Source: Lacticaseibacillus yichunensis (GTDB lineage Bacteria > Bacillota > Bacilli > Lactobacillales > Lactobacillaceae). From it: a stretch of 57,212 nt of DNA. The notes under the pieces were generated by a model that saw only the letters and a program-made list of their open reading frames with translations, was not told the DNA's origin and searched no databases. Below, one piece after another: positions 49,850-57,212 of this stretch. The number at the start of each line of letters is the position of its first letter. The first letter of the stretch is position 1. The position numbers were made by a program, and so were the translations under genes. The stretch spans positions 1 to 57,212 of the forward strand of contig NZ_RHOG01000013.1 in NCBI RefSeq assembly GCF_003946405.1, read 5' to 3'.

Positions 49850-50044
49850 GGGCTGGCCCCGACCAGAAATGGCTCGCTTCGCCTGTCTTGGCGTAAGGCA
49901 TAAATGCCTAACGCCAAGAGCAAGCCCCCTCGTCGGTGTTAGCGGCGTGCCGCTTACACCGAAAGCAAGCTTTGAGACCGCGGTCTAAGCGGGCTCAAAG
50001 TTGCTTGGGAGCGTTCCAGCTAATTTCTGGTCGGGGACAGCCCG
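49850..50044 (+). repeat. Family 2 multi-branched repeat, copy 4 (long form)
   Basis: The outer stem CCCCGACCAGAAA pairs with TTTCTGGTCGGGG. One G-C pair of the other copies is A-T here on both arms. It contains the same extra CTTGGCGT...ACGCCAAG hairpin as copy 3, then GGTGTTAGCGGC/GCCGCTTACACC and AAGCAAGCTTTGAG/CTCAAAGTTGCTT. It lies in the 610-bp gap between ctpA and the jet operon. The 200 bases before it show nothing recognisable. Confidence 0.85.
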
Positions 50045-50100
50045 CCATCTTCCGCAAACCTTTTTGAGCCCGAATAGTCGCAAACAATTTGCCGTTCATC

Positions 50101-50129
50101 CTGCAATCTCCGCGCAGATTGCGTATGAT
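50101..50129 (+). promoter_or_regulatory. Possible promoter of the jet operon
   Basis: TATGAT (50124-50129) has a weak -35 (CTGCAA, 50101-50106) 17 bp upstream. It lies between the family 2 repeat and the TTG start of the first gene. Confidence 0.4.
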
Positions 50130-50160
50130 ACTACATAGAAACAAACAGGAGGAATCCACA

Positions 50161-51732
50161 TTGGCGCATGCACTTTCAGATCAACTCTACGCCCTGGTCA
50201 ACGCCATGGCGCTTGGCCGCAGCTCCAAACATCCGCTGGCCGGCTGGCAGGTCTTGGCGATTCTGTATCACGACGGCGCCAGCGCAGAGGAAGCCATCAC
50301 GTTGCGGTATTTGCTGCGCACCTACAACAACGAGTATCGCCAGCCAGACGAAGAAGTGATCTCGCTTGACGGCTTGCGCGGCATTCTGACCGTCTTGATC
50401 GATGAGGTCCAGCTGGTGGAATCGACCTCGCGGATGATTCGCAAACGGCTGGCCAATGGGCGGTTTCGTATCAGTCAAACCGCGGTCTACCGCATCACCA
50501 GCGCCGGCATCGCCTTTTTGACCGCGATGCAGCGAGTCATCGATGCGGAAACCACCGTCGTTGCGTCGACCAAGCGCATCGACGAGTTCGTGGCTGATGT
50601 GCATTTGATGCGCGATCGCGTGCAGTGGGAGACCAGCATCGAGGCGTTTTACACCCGGTTTGGCACCATGATGGAGGCCTATCATGACGTGATGAACGGG
50701 ATGCGCAAGCTCGACATCGACCTGCGCGAGATCGCGACGGACCTGTCCTTCAATCATGCGGGCGACGTCGCCAAACACCTGCAGGCCATGCTCCACGAAC
50801 AGGCGGTGCCGGCTTATCAAAAATTGCAACAGTTGGCCCCAGCAATTGTGCGCATGGGGCGCGACGAGGCGCTGGTGGCGGCCTTGGCAATCAGTTCAAA
50901 AGGCCTTGGCAGCATCGATGTGCACGACGCGACCAGTGACGACGAGGCAAAACTCGTTGCGCGCCGTGAGCTGGAATCTGCGATTCGCCGCCAGCTGCAG
51001 GGCATGGCCCAGAGTTTTGAAGGCACCACGACGGCCATTCAAAGCAGCATGGATTCGATCTACTTGTTGTTCAATACCCTGTGGGAAATGATCAAATTGC
51101 TGACGGCCGAATACGACCACGTCCAGCGTCAGACCGTCGATATCAAGACCCTGACCACTTCGATCGACGCGCTGCTGGCGAAAAGTGCCCACCTCGTGAT
51201 GCCAGAACAGCTGCCCCGTCATCTGCCGCTGGATCGTTTGACTGAGGACCAGAAAAACGCAATCGCGATCTTGCCACCGAGTGAACAGGCGGCCGCCACG
51301 GCGGAAATGGCGACGGCCCTGCGCACGGATCTGCTGGAGGCAGGGGCGATGCCGGCAGTTCGGCGTGCGCTTCAAGACGCCGAGGTGAAGACCTACACCG
51401 AGGCGGACAACCCGCAATTGGTCGATGATGAAGATCTTGCATCGGGCATCGAAGCGGGCCAGGCGGAATTCCGGCGGCTCGTGATGGTCGATGATGCGCA
51501 CGGTGAAGTCAACCGGCCAGTGTTTTTCCAGACCAAGTGGGCACGGGACCAGACCGTCTTTTTATACAGCGCGACGAATTATGCGGACCCGCTCGCGTTT
51601 GCGGTGGATGGCCGCCAGCTGACCGAGGCGACGCAACTTACCGAAAGCGGCCCGGTCCAGCTTCAAGTGGCCGGCGAAGCCTTTGCCGTCGAGTTGCCAC
51701 ATGGCTTCCAGTTCACATTTGAAAAGGGGTGA
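50161..51732 (+). CDS. jetA: Wadjet-like condensin subunit JetA (kleisin-like)
   Basis: 523-residue, almost entirely helical soluble protein, first gene of a four-gene condensin operon. The N-terminal 120 residues (MAHALSDQLYALVNAM ... AVYRITSAGIAFLTAMQ) look like a winged-helix domain. A long helical middle follows, then a C-terminal beta-containing domain (about 455-523). This matches the expected layout of a kleisin such as JetA, MksF or MukF. I choose TTG at 50161 because AGGAGG precedes it by 7 bases; the ATG at 50089 lies upstream of the likely promoter. The assignment rests mostly on its neighbours and helical pattern. Confidence 0.65.
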   Translation: MAHALSDQLYALVNAMALGRSSKHPLAGWQVLAILYHDGASAEEAITLRYLLRTYNNEYRQPDEEVISLDGLRGILTVLIDEVQLVESTSRMIRKRLANGRFRISQTAVYRITSAGIAFLTAMQRVIDAETTVVASTKRIDEFVADVHLMRDRVQWETSIEAFYTRFGTMMEAYHDVMNGMRKLDIDLREIATDLSFNHAGDVAKHLQAMLHEQAVPAYQKLQQLAPAIVRMGRDEALVAALAISSKGLGSIDVHDATSDDEAKLVARRELESAIRRQLQGMAQSFEGTTTAIQSSMDSIYLLFNTLWEMIKLLTAEYDHVQRQTVDIKTLTTSIDALLAKSAHLVMPEQLPRHLPLDRLTEDQKNAIAILPPSEQAAATAEMATALRTDLLEAGAMPAVRRALQDAEVKTYTEADNPQLVDDEDLASGIEAGQAEFRRLVMVDDAHGEVNRPVFFQTKWARDQTVFLYSATNYADPLAFAVDGRQLTEATQLTESGPVQLQVAGEAFAVELPHGFQFTFEKG

Positions 51733-51736
51733 GCAC

Positions 51737-52750
51737 ATGCCTGGCTTACGGAACACGGAAAAAACGATCATCAACCAACTCTTTGATCAGGAGATGTTTA
51801 CCAGCACGCCCGCCGACCATGAGACCGCGGCGGCCAAAAATGCGCGCGAGGCCTACAAGCGCCCCGAGACCCAGCGGCGCATCAATTATTTTCTGCGCGA
51901 TCTGATCGGGACGACGCCACTGAACTTTCAAGACGACCTCCTGCTTTTGACGGGGCCGGGGCGGCTTTCGCAATTTGAGGTGCAGGTCCTACTGGCGACG
52001 CTCAAGGCGGTGGTCAATTCGCTTGAGATGCAGGATGTCACCGGCGATGGCGTGGTGGACTGTCTTGCCATCGTCACCACCGTGCAGAGCCAGCTGCCCG
52101 AACACACGGCGCGCGAGGTCAGAAAATGCATCGATGATCTGTTTGTCACGCGGTTTCCATTGTTTGTGCCGGATCGCCCGGAAATGGATGCGGGCGAGGC
52201 AGAAACGGAGATCGAGGAATACTGGGATGTCTCGCCCGACTTTCTGGCCGAGGCCCAAAACCTGGTGCTGTTTTTGCAGGCGCAAGAGGAGCCGGCCCCA
52301 GTCACGGCGAGTCAGCGCGTGAATCTGTTTTTGCTGAAGCACACATATCTGGCGGCTGCCGCTCAGCCCGAGTTGTGGCAGACGCTGCTCGCCAATAAAA
52401 TTCAGATCGAAGCGCAGTGGCGTCAGCTGGATCGATTTTACCTGGAGATCGGCGATGATTACGCGCTGCTCTTAGACGCGAGCCGGACGCCATTGCGCTC
52501 GCGGCCTTATTTTATTGCGGCGAAGGTGGCGCAGACGCTGGGGCAGGGGCTACCCGATGCGGCGCTGAATGGGCGGATTCGGTCGATCGGCAAGCAGCTG
52601 TATCCGCATGCTGAGGTCGCCGCGATTCTGGTGCGCCAGGCACTAACGGAGAACGCGTTTGCCTATCAACGCGACGATTTTTGGCTGGCGACCCCTTTAG
52701 CCGGCCGGTTGAAATTGGTCTTAGACGAGCAGGAGGACTTCGATGACTGA
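51737..52750 (+). CDS. jetB: Wadjet-like condensin subunit JetB (KITE-like)
   Basis: 337-residue soluble acidic protein between the kleisin-like and SMC genes, the place of JetB/MksE, the dimeric winged-helix subunit that binds the kleisin. It is longer than the roughly 200-230 residues usual for JetB. It has an N-terminal helical section (about 1-150) and a C-terminal winged-helix-like part (about 290-337, VRQALTENAFAYQRDDFWLATPLAGRL). The ATG at 51737 follows AAGGGGTGAG and lies 4 bp after the jetA stop; an earlier reading from 51683 overlaps jetA. It overlaps jetC by 8 bp. Confidence 0.6.
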   Translation: MPGLRNTEKTIINQLFDQEMFTSTPADHETAAAKNAREAYKRPETQRRINYFLRDLIGTTPLNFQDDLLLLTGPGRLSQFEVQVLLATLKAVVNSLEMQDVTGDGVVDCLAIVTTVQSQLPEHTAREVRKCIDDLFVTRFPLFVPDRPEMDAGEAETEIEEYWDVSPDFLAEAQNLVLFLQAQEEPAPVTASQRVNLFLLKHTYLAAAAQPELWQTLLANKIQIEAQWRQLDRFYLEIGDDYALLLDASRTPLRSRPYFIAAKVAQTLGQGLPDAALNGRIRSIGKQLYPHAEVAAILVRQALTENAFAYQRDDFWLATPLAGRLKLVLDEQEDFDD

Positions 52751-55700
52751 AACGGCAACTGATTTTTTGCACCCTTGGGATTTTCACCTGCGCGACTTTG
52801 GCCAATACGTGAAGCTGGATTTTGCCGCTTCGGAGACCGGTAACGTCACGCTGCTGGGTGAAAACGCGGTCGGGAAGACGACACTTGCGAACGCCTTTTT
52901 CCCCGTGCTGGTGGATGGCTCGATCGCCACGCCGTCTTTTAATTCGGCGAAAGACACTGACAGCGTGGGCCGTAGCGACACCCCGCACAGTACGGCGCGC
53001 GATAAGCGGACGTTCAACTCGATGCTGCTGGGCTGGGGCAAAGGCGCCCAGCAGATTCGCACCGGGTACGCGTACATGCGGCTGCGGTCCAGCCAGCGCG
53101 TGGTGACGCTGGGCATCGGCGCGCACCGGCAGGCGGACGGGCGCCGCGGTCAGACGTGGTGGTTCATCTTGATTCAGGATGATCCAAACGCGCCGCTGAC
53201 CCTGGTGACGACCGATACAGCCGGTCGGGGCCTGGACCGCGATGCATTTGCAATCGAGAACATGGCGTTTGGCGATGAGTTGAAGGTCTTCAAGGACTGG
53301 GAGGCCTACCGCAGTTTTTCGGCGCGCGAGGTCTATGGCTTTGAGTCCGGCGAGGCGCTGGGCCGGCTGGCAAACGCGTACCGCTTGCTGGCGTCGCCGA
53401 TCTTGACGGGTGGCAATGCCCGGTTTGCCCCGATTCCAAATGCGTTGCGCGAGGCCCAAGAGCCGATCGATTTTGACCAGATTATTCGCCCGCTTGCTGA
53501 AAGCCATCGCGATCTCAACCAGATGCATGCGATGCGCGCGCGGATGGCCGACGCCAAGCAGCGCCTGGTGAAAATGCGCGAGGATCTGTTTTGGGGCAAC
53601 CTGAACGCGCTCAAGTCACCGACCCTCAGCAATTATGCGAAGGCCATCAATCAGCGCGACCAAGCGACAAGCGCCATGGGTCATGCCCAGGCGGAGATCG
53701 AGGCGTTGACCACGCAGCTTGAATTGGTCAACGCGCAAGTCGCGCAGCAAAAATCCCAGGTGGAGGCCCTGCGTGACGCACTCGCCGCGCAGAAGCAGAT
53801 CGCCCGCTCGCGTCACGAAAAACAGCAATTGATCGCGCGCCTGCGCCAATCTTTGACCGAACTGGAAACACGGCAGGCGCAGATCAGCGAGCTGAATCAG
53901 GCAATTGACGAGCTGAAGGCCCAACGCGCCGAAATGGCCACCCAGCGCCAGACCATCGAGGCAGGTCCGCTTGCCGAATTGACTGCCAAGCTCCACGCGG
54001 CCTCGGCTGGCCAACACGACCTGACCGATGCGTTGGCGCAAACAGATCGCGCGGCATTGGCGACGGCGTTTTCCGCCTATCTGGCACGCTATCGGCTGGC
54101 GGTGAGTGACGCGCAACACCTCGAGCAGACTCTTTCTCAAACCACCAAAGACGTTGGCCTGGTCCAGGGGATGCAAGGGGCGATGGGGCTGGCGATCGAC
54201 AAGCGCGCCGTCGGGTTTGCCAGTCGCGCCAAGGACGGGCTGCATCAAGACAACAACGAGATCCACGAACGCGGCGTGGCCGAAATGAACCAGGACGCGG
54301 CAACCATCATCGAGGCGCAAAGGACGCTGCATGATCAACATCCCGATCTCAAAGCGATGCTTGCTGACTCGAACCGGCTGACGATGTTGGATACCCAGGC
54401 GCAAGACTTGCACGCGTTGCTGGATCAACTCGCCGCCCTGACGCGCCAAGACACGCAACTGGCCAATCAGCTGACCGCCAAACAGTCCAGCCTGGAAACG
54501 TTGACCAAGAATCCACCCGCCGAAACAGAGAAGGACATCCAGACTCAACTTGAGGTAGCCGAGGCGGAATTGGCCGCGCTGGTCCTGGATGAAACCTTGC
54601 CCGGCCAGTTTGCCGCGGCACAACAAGCGCTCGATCAGACGCAGGCCCAACAAGCTGATTTTCAGAATCGGCGCACCCGCGCGCAAAGCGAACTCGATTT
54701 TCAGACAAAAGCGCTGGCCGAGGCCAAAGACGCGCTGACGGCCTTGACCGAAACGCTCAATGCGGCTATCAAGGTGCTGGCCGATTTTTCCCCGGCGGAC
54801 CTGGCGATCGCGGATATTCCGGGCTTGCTTGAGGTCGCGCACCGGTTCAAGAAGCGCATCGACACCAATCGCAGTCAGGACCTGCCGCTGAAAATTCGTA
54901 CCGCCATCGATGGTACGAATAAGCAAGGCCATGACGAGGAGACCGCGCTCGACACGCTGTTTGAGTTGCGCGGGTATCAGGACCTGGCGACGCGCCTTCA
55001 TCGAGAGACCGTGGTGTACCAGGGCGTTCTGATCACCATGCCGATCGACCTGGTGAAAACGATTCAGCTTTTGACGGACGACTTGGCCGGCATCGATGAG
55101 GCGCTGGCGCAACTGACCACCGGCAATGAAATGGCCTTTGAAAATTATTTGAATGCGGCTATCACAAGCGTCAATCATCAATATGAAGATGTTCAAACTT
55201 ATAACCAGATGTTGGAGGAAGTGCAGACCGCAGACGGCATTCGCCTGATGATCTCGCTTGTTCCCCAGCTCGGCTCGGCCAGCGAGGCAATCAAGGAAGT
55301 TCAAGGCGCCGAAAATGCCGACTTGCCGCAACTGCGAAAATTCGTACGGACGCTGATCGACAACTTGGTGCACGACACGACGATTGGTAGCGGCGATGAG
55401 GCGGCCTATTTTGCCAAAGCCAACGAATTGCTGGACACACGCTACTGGTCGCGGTTTCAGGTCGAGATCTTCCGCAAAGACAGCGACACGCCGGAGCTCG
55501 TGGATGATGCCTTCGTGCAATCGGGCGGCTCCGGCGCGGAAAAGGCGCAGGCGATGGTCTTGCCACTGCTTTTGGTGCCGAAGATTCGCCTGGCCCGCGC
55601 CAGCAAACCTGATGCCCCGCATCTCGTGATGTTTGACGAATTCGCCGACAAGCTGGATCCGGAAACGGCGCGTGTTTTCACGAAAACGATCGCGCGGTTT

Positions 55701-55871
55701 GGTTTCAACTTCATCGCCACGATGCCAACCGGCGGACAAAACAAGATTCTCGCAGACGGTGTGACCAACGTGGCCTATGAGGTGTTGTCATCGCCCCATA
55801 AGCGCAAAAACGAGTTCCATCCCAATCAACTGCTGAAGGTCGCAACATGGAAGGGGCGTCAGGATGACTGA
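52743..55871 (+). CDS. jetC: Wadjet-like SMC ATPase JetC
   Basis: 1042-residue SMC-type ATPase, the motor of the condensin. Head domain N-half: Walker A GENAVGKTT (39-47). A long coiled-coil section rich in Ala, Gln, Leu and Glu covers about 300-690 with possible hinge and return strands to about 890. Head C-half: the signature-like SGGSGAEKAQ (927-936) and Walker B HLVMFDEFADKLD with D965 and E966. It is shorter than MukB (about 1480) and most JetC proteins. There is no Rad50 zinc hook. It overlaps jetB by 8 bp and jetD by 8 bp. It is distinct from the housekeeping SMC that works with ScpAB at 24 kb. Confidence 0.75.
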   Translation: MTETATDFLHPWDFHLRDFGQYVKLDFAASETGNVTLLGENAVGKTTLANAFFPVLVDGSIATPSFNSAKDTDSVGRSDTPHSTARDKRTFNSMLLGWGKGAQQIRTGYAYMRLRSSQRVVTLGIGAHRQADGRRGQTWWFILIQDDPNAPLTLVTTDTAGRGLDRDAFAIENMAFGDELKVFKDWEAYRSFSAREVYGFESGEALGRLANAYRLLASPILTGGNARFAPIPNALREAQEPIDFDQIIRPLAESHRDLNQMHAMRARMADAKQRLVKMREDLFWGNLNALKSPTLSNYAKAINQRDQATSAMGHAQAEIEALTTQLELVNAQVAQQKSQVEALRDALAAQKQIARSRHEKQQLIARLRQSLTELETRQAQISELNQAIDELKAQRAEMATQRQTIEAGPLAELTAKLHAASAGQHDLTDALAQTDRAALATAFSAYLARYRLAVSDAQHLEQTLSQTTKDVGLVQGMQGAMGLAIDKRAVGFASRAKDGLHQDNNEIHERGVAEMNQDAATIIEAQRTLHDQHPDLKAMLADSNRLTMLDTQAQDLHALLDQLAALTRQDTQLANQLTAKQSSLETLTKNPPAETEKDIQTQLEVAEAELAALVLDETLPGQFAAAQQALDQTQAQQADFQNRRTRAQSELDFQTKALAEAKDALTALTETLNAAIKVLADFSPADLAIADIPGLLEVAHRFKKRIDTNRSQDLPLKIRTAIDGTNKQGHDEETALDTLFELRGYQDLATRLHRETVVYQGVLITMPIDLVKTIQLLTDDLAGIDEALAQLTTGNEMAFENYLNAAITSVNHQYEDVQTYNQMLEEVQTADGIRLMISLVPQLGSASEAIKEVQGAENADLPQLRKFVRTLIDNLVHDTTIGSGDEAAYFAKANELLDTRYWSRFQVEIFRKDSDTPELVDDAFVQSGGSGAEKAQAMVLPLLLVPKIRLARASKPDAPHLVMFDEFADKLDPETARVFTKTIARFGFNFIATMPTGGQNKILADGVTNVAYEVLSSPHKRKNEFHPNQLLKVATWKGRQDD

Positions 55872-56670
55872 TTATCGGGCGGCGTATGAAGCCGCAACAG
55901 GCCATCCAGTCCCGCCCGAAGCAGCCGGGTTGGACGCGCTTTTTGCCAAGATCAGTGCCGGCGAGCCGCTTCCGCCGCGGGGTCAGCAGGCGGTCGATGC
56001 CGGCCTGACTGCGCATTCGCTGAACGACGCAAAAGAGGCGCCGGCCGTTTTCCACTATTATCAGTGGGTGCTCGCGCATTATTTTGCGGATGGCCAACTC
56101 AACGAACTGTCGGCGAAACTGATCGGCATGGCTTTCACGGCAGCGAATATTTTCCAGACTGAACTGCCCCAGCCGTTGACGCTCAATCCTTGGCAGATCG
56201 CGGCAATGGCGAATTATCCGCTGGCGACGACCAAGGCCGTGGTCGTGGAAAATAATGGGGTGTTTGTGTTGTTGCACACGCTGCACCCCACCTGGCCGCT
56301 GATCGATCAGGGCGGGAATGATTTTCAAAAGGCGTATGTGGGCCTGATGCAACAATTGGTCGCGCGGGGCTTGCGTTTGGCGTATCTCGGCGACTTAGAC
56401 AGCGAAGGCATTCGCATCGCCGACACCTTGCTGGGCGCGTTGCCGCGTGATGCGGCGCCCGATTTTCTCAGCCTGCAGACGCCGCAGCGGGTCCTGCAGT
56501 GGATCACGGATCGCGGCCGGGTAGATGCCGGGCGGACCGGGGACCGACGCATCAGCGATTCGACTTTGCAAACGGAGCTGGCGACGATTCGGTTTAGCGG
56601 AAAATTTGTGGAGCAGGAACAGTTGCTGAGTGAGTATGAGGTACTGATTGGGGACTGGCTGAAGGAGTGA
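55864..56670 (+). CDS. jetD: Wadjet-like Toprim nuclease subunit JetD (short)
   Basis: 268-residue protein with a C-terminal Toprim domain like that of topoisomerase VI A and Spo11. Acidic motif VVVENNGVF has Glu129, and GDLDSEGI has Asp177 and Asp179. In Wadjet, JetD cuts DNA that JetABC has extruded. The Toprim sequence looks more like DUF2399 than DUF2220 to my eye. The protein is about 120 residues shorter than classical JetD, so the N-terminal arm and CAP-like domain are reduced or absent. The start overlaps jetC by 8 bp. No terminator is obvious after it. Confidence 0.7.
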   Translation: MTDYRAAYEAATGHPVPPEAAGLDALFAKISAGEPLPPRGQQAVDAGLTAHSLNDAKEAPAVFHYYQWVLAHYFADGQLNELSAKLIGMAFTAANIFQTELPQPLTLNPWQIAAMANYPLATTKAVVVENNGVFVLLHTLHPTWPLIDQGGNDFQKAYVGLMQQLVARGLRLAYLGDLDSEGIRIADTLLGALPRDAAPDFLSLQTPQRVLQWITDRGRVDAGRTGDRRISDSTLQTELATIRFSGKFVEQEQLLSEYEVLIGDWLKE

Positions 56671-57212
56671 ATGGGGCAGATGAGTCAGCTCAATTGTTGC
56701 GTACTCTCGGTATGCGGATATTGAGATTCTTTGTTGAAAGATGATAATCGGCGTCCCCGGGGTATGCGCGTGTCGATTGCCCATGGAATGCGTGGAAAAG
56801 TAATGTGATGGGGTCACGCCCAAGTTGGGGCGTGCGGGAAATTGTGATGGCGTCACACTGATGTGGAGGTTGTTCAGACGGAATCCCGGAAGCCGCGGTC
56901 TCTGAGATCGGAAATATCGAAGACCTGCCCCGGATGAAGCAAATGGGCAGTCTCAGGGATCGCAAAATTCTGACCGTTTTCTTCTTTAGACTCATGCGCG
57001 AAAATTTGTCACTTTTAATCCAGATAGGCAGCATCCGCGGTCCCGTGGTCCTCACTGCCTCAAGAAAACGCAATCTCAGAGATCACAAACTTGTCTAAAT
57101 CGGCCCATCACATCAAGAGCCGCAATCTCGGAGATGGGCGTGCGGACATTTTTTTGGACCGCCGTTTTGCTAAAGTGCACAACGACGGTGTTCGTTCAGG
57201 TTTTTACCTCCC
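56671..57212. other. Non-coding region with paired palindromic motifs after the jet operon
   Basis: No convincing gene. Two copies of GTGATGGSGTCAC lie at 56805-56817 and 56844-56856. Four copies of a motif close to GCRRTCTCAGRGATCRCAAA lie at 56895-56914, 56947-56966, 57070-57089 and 57122-57140. Three of them contain the palindrome TCTCNGAGA. The first and second, and the third and fourth, are both exactly 52 bp apart. They may be binding sites for a regulator or another protein. A 127-codon minus-strand ORF across it lacks a site and family resemblance. Confidence 0.6.

Noticed and set aside
52743-55871. Housekeeping SMC or SbcC
   Set aside because: The operon partners are kleisin-like and Toprim proteins, there is no zinc hook or SbcD, and the ABC signature is atypical; scpAB at 24 kb belong to the housekeeping SMC.
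56690-57073. 127-codon minus-strand ORF after jetD
   Set aside because: No ribosome binding site or recognisable composition, and it spans the paired palindromic motifs.
56895-57140. CRISPR array after the jet operon
   Set aside because: The repeated unit is only about 20 bp, imperfect, and spaced 52, 123 and 52 bp; no cas genes or leader are present.

Overview
The window looks like chromosome from a high-GC member of the Lactobacillaceae, most like the Lacticaseibacillus branch. The evidence is strong GGAGG-type ribosome binding sites, a glpK-glpO-glpF glycerol operon that uses a GlpO-type oxidase, a cre box, a CtsR operator before clpB, a cysteine-free L32 protein, and Firmicute gene orders (dnaE-pfkA-pyk; ribT-scpA-scpB-rluB; fer / ypbB-recQ-ypbE-cmk-rpsA-der-hup; cca; thyA-dfrA; ypmR-ypmS-msrA-yozE-ctpA). 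Codon third positions are strongly G/C rich in almost every gene. I see no rRNA, tRNA, prophage, transposase or CRISPR array. The species call is an inference.

Layout. 1-2.7 kb: rnz, an SDR oxidoreductase and a LapA-like membrane protein. 2.7-6.9 kb, minus strand: the glycerol operon. 7.2-13.8 kb: clpB, rpmF, a DUF1836 regulator, a cytoplasmic 5'-nucleotidase and a lipoprotein. 13.9-20.5 kb: a small DUF2929 protein (minus), dnaE, pfkA, pyk. 20.8-26.8 kb: a DUF441 membrane protein, cvfB, xerD, ribT, scpA, scpB, rluB, then an FMN riboswitch and ribU. 26.9-36.3 kb: ferredoxin (minus), ypbB, recQ, a LysM protein, cmk, rpsA, der, hup and a TPR protein. 36.5-49.5 kb: a YitT protein (minus), cca, an unknown gene, an ABC-F ATPase, thyA, dfrA, a hemolysin-III family protein (minus), degV, a GDSL hydrolase, ypmS, msrA, yozE and ctpA.

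The clearest accessory island is 50.1-56.7 kb. It is a tightly overlapping four-gene operon encoding a kleisin-like protein, a second condensin subunit, a 1042-residue SMC-type ATPase and a small Toprim protein. I read it as a divergent Wadjet (JetABCD) or MksBEFG-like anti-plasmid condensin. Its short Toprim subunit and unusual ABC signature make it the best candidate for a poorly described system. The 540 bases after it hold regularly spaced short palindromes.

The gaps between genes are the other notable part. Two families of long structured repeats fill most of the larger ones. Family 1 (about 110-125 bp, six full copies and one fragment) forms one extended hairpin. Family 2 (about 135-195 bp, four copies) folds into a multi-branched structure with an outer stem of up to 20 bp. 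Copies within each family differ by paired, compensating changes, which points to selection on the fold. There is also a probable small RNA near 39.4 kb and structured leaders before cmk and der.
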